Source of the DNA: Streptomyces melanogenes
Lineage (GTDB): Bacteria > Actinomycetota > Actinomycetes > Streptomycetales > Streptomycetaceae
NCBI RefSeq assembly: GCF_014649795.1
Contig: NZ_BMTS01000005.1
Span: 62,001-126,000 of the forward strand
DNA: 64,000 bases
Direction: 5' to 3'
Below are positions 45,528 through 54,820 of this stretch, piece by piece. A program made the translations under genes and the position numbers. The notes under the pieces are model-generated. The model ran no database searches. It had not been told where the DNA came from and saw only the letters and a program-made list of their open reading frames with translations. Numbering within the stretch: position 1 is the stretch's first letter; each line of letters begins with the position of its first letter.

Positions 45528-45559
45528 TCATCCAGGGCTCGGGCACCGGCCTGGTGGGA

Positions 45560-45904
45560 TCACACGAACGCGCCGAGCGCGAGCACCACGGCGAGGGTGC
45601 CGCCGGCGCCGCCGACCGCCGCCTCGTCGAACACGTCCCGCGCGGTCTCCCACTCGTCGGGGCGGGCCGCCGCGTACCCCTGCCAGCGCCGCACCACGAG
45701 GAGGCGGCCGGGCTCGGCCGGGCCCCAGTCGGGGTCGCCGAGGCAGTCGGCGAGGGCGTCCCAGTTGCGGCCGAACCACTCCGGCAGGCGCAGCGCGCGG
45801 GCGCAGCGGTCCATGAATCCGGCCTTGTCGGTGACCCCGGCGAGGTCGAGCACGTCGACCTGCCAGCCGGAGGCCCGTACGGCGTCGAACGGGTCGGCCG
45901 TCAT
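45560..45904 (-). CDS. Barstar family ribonuclease inhibitor
   Basis: 114 residues. Barstar fold marks: VDVLDLAGVTDKAGFMDRCARALRLPEWFGRNWDALADCLGD, where LPEWFGRNWDAL is the helix that plugs the barnase active site and carries an acidic Asp, then RLLVVRRWQGYAAARPDEW. The ATG overlaps the TGA of the upstream secreted ribonuclease gene (ATGA), so the inhibitor is made along with it and protects the cytoplasm before export. C-terminus is a hydrophobic strand LAVVLALGAFV. Confidence 0.92.
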   Translation of the reverse strand: MTADPFDAVRASGWQVDVLDLAGVTDKAGFMDRCARALRLPEWFGRNWDALADCLGDPDWGPAEPGRLLVVRRWQGYAAARPDEWETARDVFDEAAVGGAGGTLAVVLALGAFV

Positions 45905-46329
45905 CGCAGCACCGCCTTGAACGTCTTGTAGTGGTCGCCGGTGTAGTAGACCTCGCCGCTCTGCCCGGTGACCAGGCGCCGGGCGCCGCGGTCGCGCGAC
46001 TTCGGGGTGGTGACCGTGTACTCGTGGTAGTAGCCGCGCTTCTGCTGCGGCAGGGCCTTCTCGAAGTTCCCGAAGACCGTGCCGTCCTTGGCGTACGGGA
46101 ACGGGCCGCCCTGGTCGATGAGCTTCAGGGTCTGCTGGGCCTCGGGCGGCAGCTGGGAGGCGCGGACGGTGGCCCTGCCCTTGGCCCAGCCGGGGGTGGC
46201 GGCGGCGCTGGAGGCGGTGGCCCCGGACGGCTCCGCGCTCTTCTTCGAGCCGCCGCCGCACCCCGCGAGCAGGAGTGCGAGGCAGGCCAGCAGGACGGCG
46301 ACGGTCGTTCGGGCGGACCTGGTGAGCAT
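45901..46329 (-). CDS. Exported guanyl-specific ribonuclease (barnase/RNase Sa type) lipoprotein
   Basis: 142 residues. Signal peptide ending in a lipobox LLAGC (Cys 24) predicts a lipoprotein. After a Ser-Ala spacer comes a microbial RNase domain (about 55-142): LPPEAQQTLKLIDQGGPFPY, VFGNFEKALPQ, YYHEYTVTTP with the catalytic Glu 103, RDRGARRLVTG with Arg 117/118 and YYTGDHYKTF with His 133. All residues needed for activity seem present. Coupled to the barstar gene by ATGA. Role could be nutrient RNA digestion or defence against competitors. Confidence 0.92.
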   Translation of the reverse strand: MLTRSARTTVAVLLACLALLLAGCGGGSKKSAEPSGATASSAAATPGWAKGRATVRASQLPPEAQQTLKLIDQGGPFPYAKDGTVFGNFEKALPQQKRGYYHEYTVTTPKSRDRGARRLVTGQSGEVYYTGDHYKTFKAVLR

Positions 46330-46387
46330 AGGCCGATGCTGCCATCCAGAGCCTGCGGGCGCGAACGCGCCGAGTGACGATGAGGGC

Positions 46388-47932
46388 ATGCTCCTCGCCG
46401 ATGTGGCCACCACCTCCCGGGAGATCGCGGCGACCTCCTCCCGTACGGAGAAGTCCGCGCTGCTCGCCGCGCTGTTCCGCAAGACGGCGCCGGAGGAGGC
46501 CCCGCTGGTGGTCACCTATCTGGCGGGACGGCTGCCGCAGCGCCGCACCGGGCTCGGCTGGAGCACGCTCAAGGACCGCCCGCCGCCCGCCGCGAGCCCC
46601 GCCCTGACGGTCCGGGAGGTCGACGCGGCGCTCGACCGGATCTCCGCCCTGGCGGGCAAGGGCGCCGGGAGCGAGCGCAAGCGGCTCGCCGGTGAGCTGA
46701 TGGCCGCCGCCACCGAGGAGGAGCAGCGCTTCCTCTTCGGCCTGATCACCGGCGAGGTCCGCCAGGGCGCGCTGGACGCGGCTGCCGTGGAGGGGCTCGC
46801 CGAGGCGGCCGGAGCCCCGGCGGCGGACGTGCGGCGCGCGGTGATGCTCGGCGGCTCGCTGGGGGCGGTGGCCGAGGCTCTCCTCGGCGGTGGCACCGGG
46901 GCGCTGGCCGCCTTCCGGCTGGACGTGGGCCGGCCCGTGCTGCCGATGCTGGCGCAGACCGCCAAGGACGTGGACGAGGCGCTGGACCGGCTCGGCCCGT
47001 GCGCGGTGGAGGAGAAGCTCGACGGCATCCGGGTGCAGGTGCACCGCGACGGCGACGAGGTGCGGGTGTTCACCCGTACGCTGGACGAGATCACCGGACG
47101 GCTGCCCGAAGTGGTGGCCGCCGCCCGCGAGTTGACGGCTCAGCGGGCGATCCTCGACGGCGAGGTGATCGCACTGGACCGGGAGGGGCGGCCGCGGCAG
47201 TTCCAGGACATCGCGGGCCGGGTCGGCTCGCGGCTGGATGTGGCCGGGGCGCAGGACCGGTTGCCGCTGTTTCCGGTCTTTTTCGATCTGCTCGCGGTGG
47301 ACGGCCGCGACCTGCTCGACCTGTCCGTACGGGAGCGCGGCGCGGAGCTCGTCCGGGTGGCGCCCGAGCCGCGCCGGGTGCGGCGGGTGACAGTGGAGGA
47401 CCCGGACGATCCCGAACAGCGCGCGGCGGCACGGGAGTTCGCGGCCCTGACGCTGGAGCGCGGCCACGAGGGCGTGGTGGTGAAGGCGCTGGACTCGACC
47501 TACAGCGCGGGCCGCAGGGGCGCGTCCTGGCTGAAGGTCAAGCCGGTGCACACCCTCGACCTGGTGGTGCTGGCGGCCGAGTGGGGGCACGGCCGGCGCA
47601 CCGGCACGCTCTCCAACCTGCACCTCGGCGCCCGCCGCCCGGACGGCTCGTTCGCCATGCTGGGCAAGACCTTCAAGGGGCTCACCGACGCGCTGCTCGC
47701 CTGGCAGACCGGACGGCTGCGGGAGCTGGCGGTGGCTGAGGAGCCGTGGGGGGTGCGGGTGCGGCCGGAACTCGTCGTAGAGATCGCCTTCGACGGGGTG
47801 CAGAGATCGTCGCGCTACCCGGAGGGGGTGACACTGAGGTTCGCGCGGGTAGTGCGCTACCGCGAGGACAAGAGTGCCTCGGAGGCGGACACGGTCGCCA
47901 CGGTGAAGGCACTGGGCGGCGGGAGGGACTGA
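46388..47932 (+). CDS. ATP-dependent DNA ligase (LigB type)
   Basis: 514 residues. An N-terminal DNA-binding domain (about 1-190) is followed by the nucleotidyltransferase domain: motif I EEKLDGIRVQVHR (adenylated Lys, about 215), ILDGEVIALDREG, FPVFFDLLAVDG, HEGVVVKALDSTYSAG, SWLKVKP, then an OB domain with RTGTLSNLHLGA and PELVVEIAFDGVQRSSRYPEGVTLRFARV. Seals nicks with ATP; a second ligase beside the essential NAD-dependent LigA, probably for repair. Divergent from the ribonuclease gene by 58 bases and followed after 4 bases by the GS-like gene. Confidence 0.93.
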   Translation: MLLADVATTSREIAATSSRTEKSALLAALFRKTAPEEAPLVVTYLAGRLPQRRTGLGWSTLKDRPPPAASPALTVREVDAALDRISALAGKGAGSERKRLAGELMAAATEEEQRFLFGLITGEVRQGALDAAAVEGLAEAAGAPAADVRRAVMLGGSLGAVAEALLGGGTGALAAFRLDVGRPVLPMLAQTAKDVDEALDRLGPCAVEEKLDGIRVQVHRDGDEVRVFTRTLDEITGRLPEVVAAARELTAQRAILDGEVIALDREGRPRQFQDIAGRVGSRLDVAGAQDRLPLFPVFFDLLAVDGRDLLDLSVRERGAELVRVAPEPRRVRRVTVEDPDDPEQRAAAREFAALTLERGHEGVVVKALDSTYSAGRRGASWLKVKPVHTLDLVVLAAEWGHGRRTGTLSNLHLGARRPDGSFAMLGKTFKGLTDALLAWQTGRLRELAVAEEPWGVRVRPELVVEIAFDGVQRSSRYPEGVTLRFARVVRYREDKSASEADTVATVKALGGGRD

Positions 47933-47936
47933 ACAA

Positions 47937-49265
47937 GTGCGGTCGGAGCAGGTGCGGGAGCGGGTACAGCGGGCCCGGCAGGAGGCGGCGCGACTCGTCG
48001 CCGAGGGGGTCCGCGTGGTGGCGCTGACCTCGGTGGACAACGCGGGCATCGCGCGCGTGAAGGCGGTGCCCGCGGGCCGCCTCCCGGCGGTCGTGGAGCG
48101 CGGGGTCGGCATGTCGCCGTGCTTCGACGCGTTCCTGGTGGACGACTCAGCCACTTCCAGCCGCTTCAGCGGCGGCCCGGACGGCGATCTGCGGCTCTTC
48201 CCCGACCTGGACCGGCTCACCGTGCTCGCCGGGCAGCCCGGCTGGGCCTGGGCCCCGGTCGACCGCTACGACCAGCAGGGCGGCGAACACCCGGGCTGCC
48301 AGCGGCTGTTCGCCAAGCGGATGGTGCGCCGGGCCGCCGACCGGGGCCTCTCGCTGCGGATGGGCTTCGAGACGGAGTGGACGGTCTCGCCCTCCCTCGA
48401 AGGCCCGGCGTACGGAATGGCGCGCGTCGTGGAGCGCTCCGCCTATGTGGGTGATGTGCTCGGCGCACTCCTGGAGCAGGGCGTGGATGTGCTCCAGATC
48501 CACCCCGAGTACACCGAGGGCCAGTTCGAGGTGTCGGTGGCACCCACCGATCCGGTGGGCGCGGCGGATCTGGCGGTGCTGGTGCGCGAGACGATCCGCG
48601 CGGTGTCGGTACGGCACGGGCTCACTCCGTACTTCGGCCCGGTCGTCACGGCGGGCGGCGTCGGCAACGGCGCCCACCTCCACCTCAGCCTCTGGCAGGA
48701 CGGCCGCAACCTGTGCGGCGGCGGGGACGGCCGCTTCGCCATGACGGCGGACGGCGAGTCGTTCCTCGCGGGCGTCCTGGCGGCCCTGCCCGCCCTCCTC
48801 GCCGTCGGCGCCCCCTCCCCCGCAAGCTACCTCCGCTTGGAACCCTCCCGCTGGGCCGGCGCGTTCCAGTGCTGGGGGCTGGAGAACCGGGAGGCCGCCC
48901 TCCGCTTCATCGCCGGCGCCCCCGACGACCCGGACACCGCCAACGCCGAGGTCAAGTGCTTCGACCCGGCCGCCAACCCGTATCTGGCGGTCGGCGCGGT
49001 GATCGCGGCGGGTCTGGCGGGCCTGGAGGCCAAGGCGATGCTGCCCGAGCCGGTCACGGGCGACCCGGCGGTGGTCGGCGGCCACCCCCGGCTCCCCGCC
49101 TCCCTGCCCGAGGCGCTGCGCCACTTCACCGCCTCCGACATCCTGCGCGAGGCGATGGGCGACCCGCTGTTCGAGGCGTTCGCGGCGGTCCGCCAGGCGG
49201 AGGCGGCCCTGTTCGAGGGCAAGTCCGCCCAGGAGATCGCGGACGCGACGCGGGGAAGGTACTGA
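47937..49265 (+). CDS. Glutamine synthetase-like gamma-glutamyl ligase (FluG C-half type)
   Basis: 442 residues of the GS catalytic family: MGFETEWTVS, IHPEYTEGQFEVSVAPTDP, GVGNGAHLHLSLWQ (ATP and metal His), RLEPSRWAGAFQCWGLENREAALR and EVKCFDPAANPYLAVGAVIAAG. Group is the GlnA-like/FluG set rather than true GlnA; such enzymes often ligate glutamate to amines. GTG start with GGGAGGG, 4 bases after the ligase stop. One base separates it from the amidohydrolase gene, which matches the N-half of fungal FluG. The substrate is unknown; polyamine or small-amine glutamylation is a fair guess. Confidence 0.88.
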   Translation: MRSEQVRERVQRARQEAARLVAEGVRVVALTSVDNAGIARVKAVPAGRLPAVVERGVGMSPCFDAFLVDDSATSSRFSGGPDGDLRLFPDLDRLTVLAGQPGWAWAPVDRYDQQGGEHPGCQRLFAKRMVRRAADRGLSLRMGFETEWTVSPSLEGPAYGMARVVERSAYVGDVLGALLEQGVDVLQIHPEYTEGQFEVSVAPTDPVGAADLAVLVRETIRAVSVRHGLTPYFGPVVTAGGVGNGAHLHLSLWQDGRNLCGGGDGRFAMTADGESFLAGVLAALPALLAVGAPSPASYLRLEPSRWAGAFQCWGLENREAALRFIAGAPDDPDTANAEVKCFDPAANPYLAVGAVIAAGLAGLEAKAMLPEPVTGDPAVVGGHPRLPASLPEALRHFTASDILREAMGDPLFEAFAAVRQAEAALFEGKSAQEIADATRGRY

Positions 49266-49266
49266 G

Positions 49267-50430
49267 GTGGCCGGGCAGGACGCGCACCGGAAGGCAGCCG
49301 TGCAGGCACCCCCGGGCACCCTCCTCGACCACCACTGCCATGGCGTGCTGCGCACCGACCCCGACCCGGCGGCCTTCGAGGCGTTCCTGACCGAGGCCGA
49401 CGGGCCCGCCGCGCCCGGGACCAGCTTCTTCGACACCCAGCTGGGCTTCGCGGTGCGCCGCTGGTGCCCACCGCTGCTCGGTCTGGAGCCGCACTGCACG
49501 CCGGAGCGCTATCTGGCCCGGCGCCGCGAACTCGGCGCCCGCGAGGCGACCCGGCTGCTGCTGCGGGGCAGCGGCATCGGCGCGTACGTCATGGACACCG
49601 GCCTCCCCGGCGACATCACCGGGCCCGCCGAGCTCGCCGAGCTGAGCGGCGCCCCCGTCCACGAGATCGTGCGCCTGGAGCGGCTGGCCGAGCTCACCGC
49701 CGACACGACCGGGGACGCGGACGCGTTCCTGGCGGAGCTGGCGGCGGGGATCCGCACGGCTGCGGCCACGGCGGTGGGCTTCAAGTCGGTGGCCGCGTAC
49801 CGGTACGGGCTCGACCTCGCCCCCGAGCCGCCCGCGCTCCACGAGGTGCGTGAAGCGGCGGCGAATTGGCTGAAAAAACGGCCGAAGGGCGACCGCCCGA
49901 GAGAGAAGGACGACCGCCTGAAGGATCCGGTCCTGCTGCGCCATCTGCTGTGGTCGGCGGTGGCCACCCGGCTCCCGCTCCAGCTGCACACCGGCTTCGG
50001 CGACCCGGACCTGCGGCTGCACCGCTGCGACCCGCTGCTCCTGACCGACTTCATCCGGGCCACCCGCCGCTCCGGCACCCCGCTGATCCTGCTGCACGGC
50101 TACCCGTACCACCGCAACGCGGCCTACCTCGCCCATGTCTATCCGCACGTGTACGCGGACATGGGCCTCACCCTCAGCCACACGGGCACCCGGGCCGGTG
50201 CCGTACTGGCCGAAATGCTGGAACTCACCCCGTTCGGCAAGCTCCTCTTCTCGACGGACGCCTACGGCCTACCAGAGCTGTACGTGGTCGGCGCCCGCCT
50301 CTTCAGGGAGGGCCTGGACGAACTGCTGGGGGCGTGGACGGGGTCGGGGGCGTGGTCGCGTAAGGACGCGGAGAGGGTGGCGGAACTCTTGGCGAGCAAG
50401 AACGCGGAGCGGGTCTACGGATCCCCTTAG
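49267..50430 (+). CDS. TIM-barrel amidohydrolase (FluG N-half type)
   Basis: 387 residues of the amidohydrolase_2 family. LLDHHCHGVLRTDPD at the N-terminus is the metal HxH site, AVGFKSVAAYRYGLDL carries the barrel Lys, LPLQLHTGFGDPDLRLHRCDP and LILLHGYPYHRNAAYLAHVYPHVYADMGLT give further His ligands, and LLFSTDAYGLPELYVVGARL the terminal Asp. GTG start after GGGGAAGG. In fungi this domain is fused in front of the GS-like domain in FluG; here the order is reversed and the genes are separate but almost touching. Joint work on a gamma-glutamyl or amide compound is likely. Confidence 0.87.
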   Translation: MAGQDAHRKAAVQAPPGTLLDHHCHGVLRTDPDPAAFEAFLTEADGPAAPGTSFFDTQLGFAVRRWCPPLLGLEPHCTPERYLARRRELGAREATRLLLRGSGIGAYVMDTGLPGDITGPAELAELSGAPVHEIVRLERLAELTADTTGDADAFLAELAAGIRTAAATAVGFKSVAAYRYGLDLAPEPPALHEVREAAANWLKKRPKGDRPREKDDRLKDPVLLRHLLWSAVATRLPLQLHTGFGDPDLRLHRCDPLLLTDFIRATRRSGTPLILLHGYPYHRNAAYLAHVYPHVYADMGLTLSHTGTRAGAVLAEMLELTPFGKLLFSTDAYGLPELYVVGARLFREGLDELLGAWTGSGAWSRKDAERVAELLASKNAERVYGSP

Positions 50431-50478
50431 CGTCCACGGATCCCCCTCAGCAATGCGGCGTGCAGCGCCCCCGTCCCC

Positions 50479-50527
50479 CTAGGGGCGCGGGGAACTGCGC
50501 GACCAGCCCCCCACGGTCCGCAGACGA
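50479..50527 (+). repeat. Dispersed intergenic repeat, copy 3
   Basis: CCTAGGGGCGCGGGGAACTG and onward to GGTCCGCAGACGAA, the full element. It lies between the amidohydrolase stop and the convergent SorC gene, next to the hairpin at 50535. Confidence 0.85.
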
Positions 50528-50534
50528 AAGGGGG

Positions 50535-50551
50535 CCGGGGCGAAGCCCCGG
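50535..50551. terminator. Hairpin terminator
   Basis: CCGGGGC, GAA, GCCCCGG at 50535-50551, within the 147-base gap between convergent genes. Confidence 0.7.
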
Positions 50552-50577
50552 AAAGGGGCCCGACACCGACAGGGGGC

Positions 50578-51606
50578 TCAGTCCCCGTCGGGGTCGGCCC
50601 GATCCAGCGCGGGCCGAGGCTGCGCACCAGTCTCATGCAGCAGGAAATCCGCCGCAGCGGTGTCCGTCACCAAACTGGTGACAAGCCCCGACCGCAGCAC
50701 CGCGTCGATCGCGGAAGCCTTCCGCTGCCCCCCGGCGATCGCCACGACCTCCGGAATCCGCCGCAGCCGGTCCGCCTCGACCGTGATGCACCGCTCCCCG
50801 AGGTCCCGGCCGACCCGTCGGCCCTCCGCGTCGAAGAGGTGCGCGGACATCTCCGCCGCGACGCCGAGCGAGGCGTAGTGCGCCCGCTCCTCGTCGGTCA
50901 GCATGTCGTGCACCGTGGAGATGCCCGGCTCCCACGAGCCGATGGAGACCGCCGCGACCGTCACCTTGTCGAAGTACTCGAAGGCCCGCGCGATCCCGGT
51001 CTGGTTGCGCAGCGCGGCCGCGGTGGCCGCGTCCGGCAGCAGCATCGGCGCGTAGATGGGGTGGGCGTCGCCGCCGGAGACCTGGGCGGCGCGCCGCACG
51101 GCCTCCACCGAGCCGCGCTCGGCCGTGCCCGCGTCGTACACCCCGGTGAGCTGCACGACCGTGCACGGCGGCAGCCGGTCGAGGGCCGCGGCCATGTGGA
51201 TGGTGGACCGGCCCCAGGCCAGGCCCAGCACATCGCCCTCGCTGACCAGCTCGCCGAGCAGGTCCGCGGCGACCTCGCCGAGGTTCTCCGGGTCGGGCGA
51301 CGACTCGTCCTCGCCGGCCTCCGGGGACTCGACGACGACGGCGTGCCGCAGCCCGTACCGGGCGCGCAGCGCGTCCGAGCGCTCCGCGTCCAGCTCGGCC
51401 GGGACGCGGATCTCGATCCGCACCAGGTCGCGCTCCAGGGCGGTCTCCAGGACCCGGGCCACCTTGAAGCGGCTGACGCCGAACTCCTCGGCGATCTGGA
51501 TCTTGGACTTGCCCTCCAGATAGAAGCGGCGGGCCATGGCCGCCGCCTGCACCAGCTCCGCGGGTCCCATCCGCAGGGCTGACCGACCCGCCGACATTGC
51601 AGACAC
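50578..51606 (-). CDS. SorC/DeoR-type sugar-binding transcriptional regulator
   Basis: 342 residues. N-terminal helix-turn-helix (about 20-65: AMARRFYLEGKSKIQIAEEFGVSRFKVARVLE) and a SorC sugar-phosphate-binding domain (about 80-330: LGLAWGRSTIHMAAAL, YDAGTAERGSVEAV, GVAAEMSAHLFDAEG, VAIAGGQRKASAIDAVLRSG). I start at the GTG at 51606, which has GAGGAG six bases upstream; a GTG eight codons earlier lacks a site. It stands 103 bases after rpe on the same strand, so a pentose or sugar phosphate effector is plausible. Confidence 0.9.
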   Translation of the reverse strand: MSAMSAGRSALRMGPAELVQAAAMARRFYLEGKSKIQIAEEFGVSRFKVARVLETALERDLVRIEIRVPAELDAERSDALRARYGLRHAVVVESPEAGEDESSPDPENLGEVAADLLGELVSEGDVLGLAWGRSTIHMAAALDRLPPCTVVQLTGVYDAGTAERGSVEAVRRAAQVSGGDAHPIYAPMLLPDAATAAALRNQTGIARAFEYFDKVTVAAVSIGSWEPGISTVHDMLTDEERAHYASLGVAAEMSAHLFDAEGRRVGRDLGERCITVEADRLRRIPEVVAIAGGQRKASAIDAVLRSGLVTSLVTDTAAADFLLHETGAQPRPALDRADPDGD

Positions 51607-51709
51607 CGCGATCTCCTCACTGCTGTTCACACTCTGGACTCGCTGTTCATCCTGTCAGATCCAACGGTCCTTGATCAGCCCCGTAGGGCCGCGTTCACCG
51701 AGCCGTGGC

Positions 51710-52393
51710 TCAGTGGCCGCATGCCCATGGGGCGCTCGCCGTGCTGCGTTCCGCCATCGAGCGCAGGGTACGCACCGCGTCGGCGGGGTCCTTCGCTCCG
51801 TATACGGCCGACCCGGCCACGAAGACGTCCGCGCCCGCCTCCGCGCACCGCTCGATGGTCGTCGCGGAGACCCCGCCGTCCACCTGGAGCCACAGTTCGA
51901 GGCCGTGCTTGGAGATCAGCTCCCGAGTGCGGCGGATCTTCGGCAGCATCACGTCCAGGAACGGCTGGCCGCCGAAGCCCGGCTCCACCGTCATGATGAG
52001 CAGCATGTCCAGCTCGGGCAGCAGGTCCTCGTACGGCTCGATGGGCGTCGCGGGCTTGAGCGCCATCGACGCCCGCGCCCCCTTGGCCCGGATCTCCCGC
52101 GCGAGCCGCACCGGCGCGGCGGCGGCCTCCGCGTGGAAGGTGACCGAACCGGCCCCCGCCTCGACGTACTGCGGGGCCCATCGATCCGGGTCCTCGATCA
52201 TCAGATGGCAGTCCAGCGGGGTCTCCGTCGCCCGGCGCAGGGATTCCACGATCGGCACGCCGAGCGTGAGGTTCGGCACGAAGTGGTTGTCCATGACGTC
52301 CACGTGCAGCCAGTCGGCGCCTTCGACGGCCTTGGCCTCTTCGGCGAGGCGTGCGAAGTCGGCGGAGAGAATGCTGGGGTTGATCTGAGCCAT
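51710..52393 (-). CDS. rpe: Ribulose-phosphate 3-epimerase
   Basis: 227 residues, full TIM barrel. Interconverts ribulose-5-phosphate and xylulose-5-phosphate in the pentose phosphate pathway. Motifs: [31 protein letters not shown] (metal Asp and His), [38 protein letters not shown] and [14 protein letters not shown]. All metal and phosphate residues are present. The C-terminal tail ASAPWACGH is variable. Divergent from the MMPL gene by 180 bases. Confidence 0.97.
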   Translation of the reverse strand: MAQINPSILSADFARLAEEAKAVEGADWLHVDVMDNHFVPNLTLGVPIVESLRRATETPLDCHLMIEDPDRWAPQYVEAGAGSVTFHAEAAAAPVRLAREIRAKGARASMALKPATPIEPYEDLLPELDMLLIMTVEPGFGGQPFLDVMLPKIRRTRELISKHGLELWLQVDGGVSATTIERCAEAGADVFVAGSAVYGAKDPADAVRTLRSMAERSTASAPWACGH

Positions 52394-52573
52394 GCCCCAA
52401 GCCTGCCATGCCTCGCAGCACTTGCCTGCCACGGTACGGATACGAGGCCTCCGGGAGGCGAGACCTACGTCTCTCCTACGACTCGCCGGAGCGGGAGACT
52501 CCGTGTAATCCTGGTGTTTCAGGCCATTTCGGGAGCGGCATCCCGCGCCGACCGCGGGCCCCTGGGGGACGTG

Positions 52574-54781
52574 ATGTCCGACGCGCGCAACCATCCCGAC
52601 CACAGCGAAGTACGCCCCGCGGCGACCGGGCAGGGCCCCGGCCCCCGCGGAGTCGCGTGGCTGGTATGCGGCCGCCGCACCAAATGGCTGGTGCTGGTCC
52701 TCTGGCTGATCGTGGTCGCGGTCGCCTTCCCGCTGGCGCAGAAGCTCACCGACGCCCAGGACAACGACGCCACCTCGTGGCTGCCCGGCAGCGCCGAGTC
52801 CACCCAAGTCTTCAACTCCGCCAAGGCGTTCAGGCCCGAAGAGGTCCCGGCGGTCGTCGTCTACGCGCGCGACGGCGGCCTCACCGTCGCCGACAAGCAG
52901 AAGATCGGCGCCGACGCGACGGCGATGCGCGCGATGAGCGCGGACGGGATCCAGGGCGCCCGCGTCCAGGGCCCGCAGTTCGACGCGAGCGCCACCGCCG
53001 CGCAGATCCTCGTGCCGATCAAGATGGACAAGAACGGCTGGAACCACATCGCGGACGCGGTGGACCGGCTGCGCGACCGGTCGGGGACCAGCGACAACGG
53101 GCTCCAGGTGCACATCACCGGCCCGGGCGGCACCTCCGCCGACTTCGCCAAGGCCTTCTCCGGCATCGACTCCACCCTGCTCTTCTCAGCGCTCGCGGTG
53201 GTCGTGGTGATGCTGCTGATCACGTACCGCAGTCCCACCCTGATCCTGGTGCCGGTGATCTCCGTGGTGTGGGCGCTGTCCGCCGCGCAGGCGCTGATCT
53301 ATCTGCTGGCCCGGCACGCGGGCCTGACCGTCAACGGCCAGAGCGCGGGCATCCTCACCGTGCTGGTCTTCGGCGCGGGCACCGACTACGCGCTGCTGCT
53401 GGTCTCCCGCTACCGCGAGGAGCTGCGCCGCCACGAGGACCGCCACGAGGCGATGGCGCGCGCCCTGCACCGGGCCGGGCCCGCGGTCCTCGCCAGCGGC
53501 GCCACGGTCGTCCTCGGCATGCTGGTCCTGATGGTGGCCGAGATGAACTCCACCAAGGGCCTCGGCCCGGTCGCGGCCATCGGCGTCGCGGTCGCGCTGC
53601 TCGCCATGCTCACGCTGTTCCCGGCGCTCCTGGTGATCTTCGGCAGGTGGATCTTCTGGCCGGTCAAGCCGGTCTTCGGCTCCTTGGACCCGACCGCGCG
53701 CGGGGTGTGGGCCCACACCGGCCGCCGCATCGCCACCCGGCCCCGTACGGTCTGGGTGACGACCGCCGTGGTGCTCGCGGCGTGCTCGCTCGGCCTGCTC
53801 CAGCTGAAGGCGAACGGCTTGAGCAACGCGGACTCGTTCACCGGCAGGCCGGACTCGATCGTGGGCGCCGAGGTCCAGGCGAAGCACTTCCCCGCGGGCA
53901 GCGGCGACCCCCTGGTGATCATCACGGCGGCCGACAAAGCCGCGGACGTACGCCGGGTCGTCGCGGCCACCGACGGCGTGGTCCCCGCGTCGATCGGGGT
54001 GCCACCGGGCACCGCGGCCGAGCACGACGGCGAGGTCCTGCTCGAAGCCACCATGACCGCGCGCCCGGACAGCGACGCGGCGCACGCGACCGTCGAGCGG
54101 GTGCGGGACGCGGTCCACGCGGTGCCCGGCGCGCACGCCCGGGTGGGCGGCGGCACGGCTGCCGTACTGGACATGGAGAAGGCCACCACGCACGACAACA
54201 AGCTGGTCATCCCGCTGGTGCTGCTGGTGGTGCTGTGCGTCCTGGCGATCCTGCTGCGGGCGCTGGTCGCGCCGCTGCTGCTGATCGCGACAGTGGTGCT
54301 GTCGTTCGCGGCGGCGCTCGGCATCAGCGCGCTCGCCTTCCGCCACCTCTTCGACTACGCGGGCGAGTCCACCGACTTCCCGCTGTTCGTCTTCGTCTTC
54401 CTGGTGGCCCTGGGCATCGACTACAACATCTTCCTGTCCACCCGCATCCGCGAGGAGGCGGCCCACCAGGGCACCCGCCGGGGCGTGGTGACGGCCCTGG
54501 CCGCCACCGGCGCCGTGATCACCTCGGCGGGCCTGGTCCTGGCGGGCACCTTCGCGGTGCTGGGCACCCTGCCGATGGTGGCCTTCGCCGAGATCGGCTT
54601 CGCGGTGGCGCTGGGCGTCCTGCTCGACACCTTCATCGTCCGCTCGATCCTGGTGACGTCGCTGTTCCTGGACGTGGGGCGGCGTGTGTGGTGGCCGCAC
54701 CGGCTGTCCCGGGACCCGGAGGAGGGCCCGGCGGCGGTACCGGCGGAGGCCGGACACGGACGCGGAAGCTCACCCAACTAG
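52574..54781 (+). CDS. MMPL family RND-type transporter
   Basis: 735 residues, about 12 membrane helices in two halves, each with a large extracytoplasmic loop. [24 protein letters not shown] is helix 1. The paired family motifs are [19 protein letters not shown] (first half) and [19 protein letters not shown] (second half), whose Asp-Tyr pairs carry protons. MMPL carriers export lipids, pigments or drugs; the substrate here is unknown. ATG preceded by GGGGGACGTG. No TetR/MarR neighbour suggests its control. Terminated by the hairpin at 54789. Confidence 0.92.
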   Translation: MSDARNHPDHSEVRPAATGQGPGPRGVAWLVCGRRTKWLVLVLWLIVVAVAFPLAQKLTDAQDNDATSWLPGSAESTQVFNSAKAFRPEEVPAVVVYARDGGLTVADKQKIGADATAMRAMSADGIQGARVQGPQFDASATAAQILVPIKMDKNGWNHIADAVDRLRDRSGTSDNGLQVHITGPGGTSADFAKAFSGIDSTLLFSALAVVVVMLLITYRSPTLILVPVISVVWALSAAQALIYLLARHAGLTVNGQSAGILTVLVFGAGTDYALLLVSRYREELRRHEDRHEAMARALHRAGPAVLASGATVVLGMLVLMVAEMNSTKGLGPVAAIGVAVALLAMLTLFPALLVIFGRWIFWPVKPVFGSLDPTARGVWAHTGRRIATRPRTVWVTTAVVLAACSLGLLQLKANGLSNADSFTGRPDSIVGAEVQAKHFPAGSGDPLVIITAADKAADVRRVVAATDGVVPASIGVPPGTAAEHDGEVLLEATMTARPDSDAAHATVERVRDAVHAVPGAHARVGGGTAAVLDMEKATTHDNKLVIPLVLLVVLCVLAILLRALVAPLLLIATVVLSFAAALGISALAFRHLFDYAGESTDFPLFVFVFLVALGIDYNIFLSTRIREEAAHQGTRRGVVTALAATGAVITSAGLVLAGTFAVLGTLPMVAFAEIGFAVALGVLLDTFIVRSILVTSLFLDVGRRVWWPHRLSRDPEEGPAAVPAEAGHGRGSSPN

Positions 54782-54788
54782 CAGAAAA

Positions 54789-54815
54789 GGGCCCGGAGTT
54801 ACCGACTCCGGGCCC
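54789..54815. terminator. Bidirectional hairpin terminator
   Basis: Perfect 11-bp arms GGGCCCGGAGT (54789-54799) and ACTCCGGGCCC (54805-54815), preceded by AGAAAA, followed by CTCTCTC, between the convergent MMPL and rsmB genes. Confidence 0.9.
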
Positions 54816-54820
54816 CTCTC

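Noticed and set aside
51536..52573. Extension of the MMPL reading frame back across rpe
   Set aside because: The segment is the antisense of rpe; the MMPL family start at 52574 has a good ribosome site.
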